Positions 34,798 to 37,500 of a stretch of 37,500 nt of DNA are shown here, in pieces. The notes beneath the pieces were generated by a model. That model made no database searches, was not told the origin of the DNA, and saw only the letters and a program-made list of their open reading frames with translations. Each line of letters begins with the position of its first letter. Positions within the stretch are counted from its first letter, which is position 1. This stretch comes from Fuerstiella sp. (GTDB lineage Bacteria; Planctomycetota; Planctomycetia; Planctomycetales; Planctomycetaceae). Made by a program: the position numbers and the translations under genes. The stretch covers positions 7,864-45,363 of the forward strand of contig JALHMY010000081.1 in assembly GCA_022843805.1 (NCBI GenBank), in the 5' to 3' direction.

Positions 34798-36504
34798 ATG
34801 ACAACTCAAACTCAGACGGCACTCAACTGGAACAGCAGCAAACTGACTCATGGCTGGCAGCGAGGCATCACAGCCTTTTATTATGCCGTGGGAATGACGC
34901 CGGAAGACTTCAACCGGGCACAGGTCGGAATTGGTGTTCCACTGCTGGAAGGAAACAACTGCAACATCCACGCTTATCAGCTGGCTCAGGAGATCGCCGC
35001 CGGATGCCGTGAAGCGGGCCTGCTGGGGTTTCCATTCGGTACGCCGGGTGTCAGCGACAACATTTCGCAGGGGCAGGAAGGTGGAAACGCCAGTCTGCCT
35101 TCGCGAAATCTGATTGCAAACAGCGCTGAATGCGTGATCACGGCTCACTGCTATGATGCAATGGTCGGAATGCATCACTGCGACAAGAATGGTCCAGGGT
35201 TTGCGATGGCGCTGGCCAGAACCAACTACCCGGGGGTGATCATGAGTGGCGGCAGTATTCTGCCGGGTTGCCATAACGGCAAAGATATTACCATTCTTGA
35301 TGTGTACGATTCCCAGGCGGCGGTGTCGGTTGGTGCACTTGAGGCCAGTGAGGCCGATCAGATTCTGCGAAAGGCCTGTCCGGGTCCTGGAGGATGTGGA
35401 ATTGCCGCGTCGTTCAACACCTGGGGCATCGCCATGGAAGCCATCGGGCTAATGCTGCCTGCCAGCAGTTCGATTCCCGCAGTGGACCCGGCAAAGAAGG
35501 CCGAATGCCGTGAGATTGGCAAGGCCATCGTCAACCTTTTGCAGCTTGGAATTCGTCCTCGCGACATTCTGACCAGAGCTGCATTCCATAATGCCGCGGT
35601 GGCAATCGCTGCGGCGGGTGGGTCTACAAATGGCGTGATCCATTTGCTGGGACTGGCACGGGAAGCGGAGGTGGATTTTTCTTTGCGGGATCTGCAGAAG
35701 ATCTTCCGTGAAACACCGGTTCTGTGCAGCTTTGCTCCTCGTGGCACGCGAACCATGGTTGATCTGCATCGAATCGGCGGAACACCCGTGCTGCTGAAAC
35801 ATCTGCTGGACTGTGGGCTGCTGGATGGAAATTGTCTGACAGTCACCGGAAAAACCATGGCAGAGAATCTGAAAGATGTGCCGAAGCCAGGACCGGACCA
35901 GGACCTCATCGTGTCGGTTGAAAACTGCTACAAAGCGTTTGCTGATATGCAGATTTGCTTTGGCAATCTGGCACCGGAAGGGATTGTGTTTAAAGTATCC
36001 AGCATGAAGAATCCGGTCTTCGAAGGAAAAGCCGTCTGCTTTGACGATCCGCGGGCGATTGTGCAGGCCGTTGAACAGAGAAAAATCCTTCCGGGTAGTG
36101 TGATCGTGCTCCGCTATATGGGCCCGGTCGCCTGTGGCATGCCGGAAGTTCTGATTGCGACGGCAGCTTTGGCCGTACCTGAACTGGACGGAAAAGTTGC
36201 CTTCATCAGTGATACACGAGTGTCCGGAGTTTCCCATGGAGCCATTGGTGTTCATTGTTCTCCCGAGGCGGCTGTTGGCGGACCAATCGCGTGTGTGAAC
36301 GATGGTGACCTGATTGCGTTTGATCTGCTGAAGGGAACCCTGACAGTGAACATCAGTGACGAAGAAATGCAGCGAAGGCGATCCGCCCTGCAGCCTCGCC
36401 CTGCCCTGAATCCTGCTCGGGGATATCTGGCAGATTTTTCAGCAACGGTTGCTCAGGCGAGCGACGGATGTGTCAGCAAAGCACTGCATCCGCGGTGCAG
36501 GTGA
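34798..36504 (+). CDS. ilvD: Dihydroxy-acid dehydratase (IlvD/Edd family)
   Basis: The 568-residue product is consistent with the shorter IlvD type. It catalyses the dehydration step of valine, leucine and isoleucine synthesis using an Fe-S cluster. Candidate cluster Cys are in GNNCNIHAYQLAQE, GMHHCDKNGPGF and CPGPGGCGIAASFN. Further motifs are LLGFPFGTPGVSDNISQGQE, AAGGSTNGVIHLLGLA, YMGPVACGMPEVL and FISDTRVSGVSHGAIGVHCS. The first Cys differs from the usual PCN context, so a sugar-acid dehydratase of the same family cannot be excluded. No other ilv gene is adjacent. Confidence 0.85.
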   Translation: MTTQTQTALNWNSSKLTHGWQRGITAFYYAVGMTPEDFNRAQVGIGVPLLEGNNCNIHAYQLAQEIAAGCREAGLLGFPFGTPGVSDNISQGQEGGNASLPSRNLIANSAECVITAHCYDAMVGMHHCDKNGPGFAMALARTNYPGVIMSGGSILPGCHNGKDITILDVYDSQAAVSVGALEASEADQILRKACPGPGGCGIAASFNTWGIAMEAIGLMLPASSSIPAVDPAKKAECREIGKAIVNLLQLGIRPRDILTRAAFHNAAVAIAAAGGSTNGVIHLLGLAREAEVDFSLRDLQKIFRETPVLCSFAPRGTRTMVDLHRIGGTPVLLKHLLDCGLLDGNCLTVTGKTMAENLKDVPKPGPDQDLIVSVENCYKAFADMQICFGNLAPEGIVFKVSSMKNPVFEGKAVCFDDPRAIVQAVEQRKILPGSVIVLRYMGPVACGMPEVLIATAALAVPELDGKVAFISDTRVSGVSHGAIGVHCSPEAAVGGPIACVNDGDLIAFDLLKGTLTVNISDEEMQRRRSALQPRPALNPARGYLADFSATVAQASDGCVSKALHPRCR

Positions 36505-36561
36505 CAGTCTGAAATATCATCGATAGTCACCCGAGACGCGTTGGTCAGCCCTGCTCAACGA

Positions 36562-37370
36562 CTGATACCATAAACGGTGACTGGGAATTGAACAGGAGGA
36601 AACAGAGGAAACGGAGATGAGCAATCAATCAGCGCATTCTCAGTGATTCCTCTGTTTCCTCCGTGACCTCCTGTTTCAATCCAGCACAACGATCAACGGA
36701 TTACGAGTTCTCAGACGCCCCGTTCCCAGAGAAGTCCAGCAGCGATGAGTTGAACACTGCAGACTGCATTCTGACCGAATGCAGAAACGCGGTGGTCAGC
36801 CCTTCTCAACGGCTGATACCATAAACGGTGACAGGGAATTGAACAGGAGGAAACAGAGGAAACGGAGATGAGCAATCAATCAGCGCATTCTCAGTGATTC
36901 CTCTGTTTCCTCTGTGACCTCCTGTTTCAATCCAGCACAACGATCAACGGGTTATGAGTTCTCAGACGCCCCGTTCCCAGAGAAGTCCGGCAGCGCTAAG
37001 TTGAACACTGCAGACTGCAGACTGCAGACTGCATTCTGAACGAATGCAGAAACGCGGTGGTCAGCCCTGCTCAACGGCTGATACCATAAACGGTGACTGG
37101 GAATTGAACAGGAGCAAACAGAGGAAACGGAGATGAACAATCAATCAGCGCATTCTCAGTGATTCCTCTGTTTCCTCTGTTTCCTCTGTTTCCTCTGTGA
37201 CCTCCTGTTTCAATCCAGCACAACGATCAACGGGTTATGAGTTCTCAGACGCCCCCGTTCCCAGAGAAGTCCGGCAGCGCTGAGTTGAACACTGCAGACT
37301 GCATTCCGACCGAATGCAGAAACGCGGTGGTCAGCCCTCCTCAACGGCTGATACGGTGAACGGTTACGAA
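36562..37370. repeat. Tandem expansion (three units and a partial) of the 251-bp repeat
   Basis: The marker ctgatacc(ataaacggtgac) recurs at 36562, 36813 and 37078 and, diverged, at 37348, giving periods of 251, 265 and 270. The longer units contain small internal expansions: extra cagactg copies near 37010-37030, and extra tttcctctg copies near 37165-37195. Each unit has an inverted pair around aacaggaggaaacagaggaa and tcctctgtttcctctgtgac. A lone unit of the same length is at 14189-14461. Confidence 0.95.
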
Positions 37371-37500
37371 TTCCTTTCTTCAGTAAGCGTCCGGGGAACC
37401 CATTCTTGCCAGGGTTTGTAGTCTGAGGCTCGGCGTTTTCGAATTCCGAGTCTTTTCCTGGTGAGGTGTGGTATGGACGAGCGGGAGCGTATCTGGCGTG
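37371..37500 (+). other. Window edge: possible start of a further gene
   Basis: Unique sequence follows the repeats. A frame opens at ATG 37473 (MDERERIW) and runs off the window, with gaggtgtgg as a weak ribosome site. Nine codons are not enough to identify it. Confidence 0.2.

Overview
The window looks like chromosomal DNA of a planctomycete. Reasons: a DUF1080 (3-keto-disaccharide hydrolase type) secreted protein, a b558-type SdhC-SdhA-SdhB operon, a DUF1573/C39-peptidase protein, several short planctomycete-style palindromic repeats, and long gene-poor stretches full of repeats. This is inferred from protein style; there is no rRNA or other phylogenetic marker in the window.

Layout. (1) 1-2640 is a repeat-rich gene graveyard: an 8-bp minisatellite, two decayed fragments of a C39-like peptidase, a truncated zeta-toxin-like P-loop gene with its small partner, a hexamer microsatellite, a ~120-bp element carrying two hairpins, and a C-terminal stub of a GT-C glycosyltransferase. 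(2) 2653-4404 is an intact GT39-like membrane glycosyltransferase (minus strand). (3) 4716-9110 is the most interesting locus. On the minus strand it encodes a cysteine-rich precursor (8637-9095), a membrane-anchored periplasmic protein (6629-7963), and a C39 peptidase fused to a DUF1573 lipoprotein-like part (4935-6626). Two copies of a 103-bp MITE-like element lie beside these genes. (4) 9131-9905 is a dead ISAzo13-type transposase. (5) 10300-11740 repeats the architecture of region 1 (minisatellite, C39 tail, hairpin element, hexamer) plus a 228-bp palindromic element, and ends at a second full GT39-like gene (11742-13601). (6) 13904-14540 is non-coding, with inverted repeats and one 251-bp repeat unit. 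(7) 14646-16534 is an ABC-2 exporter (ATPase plus one permease). (8) 17331-24925 is a dense plus-strand block: sdhC-sdhA-sdhB-gcvT, a small conserved-looking protein, a GT4 glycosyltransferase and a nucleotidyltransferase/kinase fusion. (9) 24926-26036 is a tandem array of seven ~156-167-bp hairpin units filling the space between two convergent genes. (10) 26039-36504 holds a SirB1-like protein, an Rbs-type sugar ABC importer whose permease has a ~160-residue insertion, a site-2-protease homologue, an unrecognised membrane protein, a DUF1080 protein and IlvD. (11) 36562-37370 is a tandem expansion of the same 251-bp repeat as in region 6.

Best candidate for an undescribed system: residues 37-48 of the cysteine-rich protein, LTSDEMAKVEVG, fit the double-glycine leader consensus recognised by C39 peptidases (LSxxELxxIxGG) at L-12, T-11, E-8, M-7, V-4 and G-1, with V instead of G at -2. 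This leader follows an N-terminal membrane helix, and a C39-family peptidase with a signal peptide is encoded nearby. I infer a Sec-exported, membrane-tethered precursor that is cut outside the cytoplasm to release a 104-residue protein with 14 cysteines. Decayed C39 fragments in regions 1 and 5 suggest that related loci existed here before.
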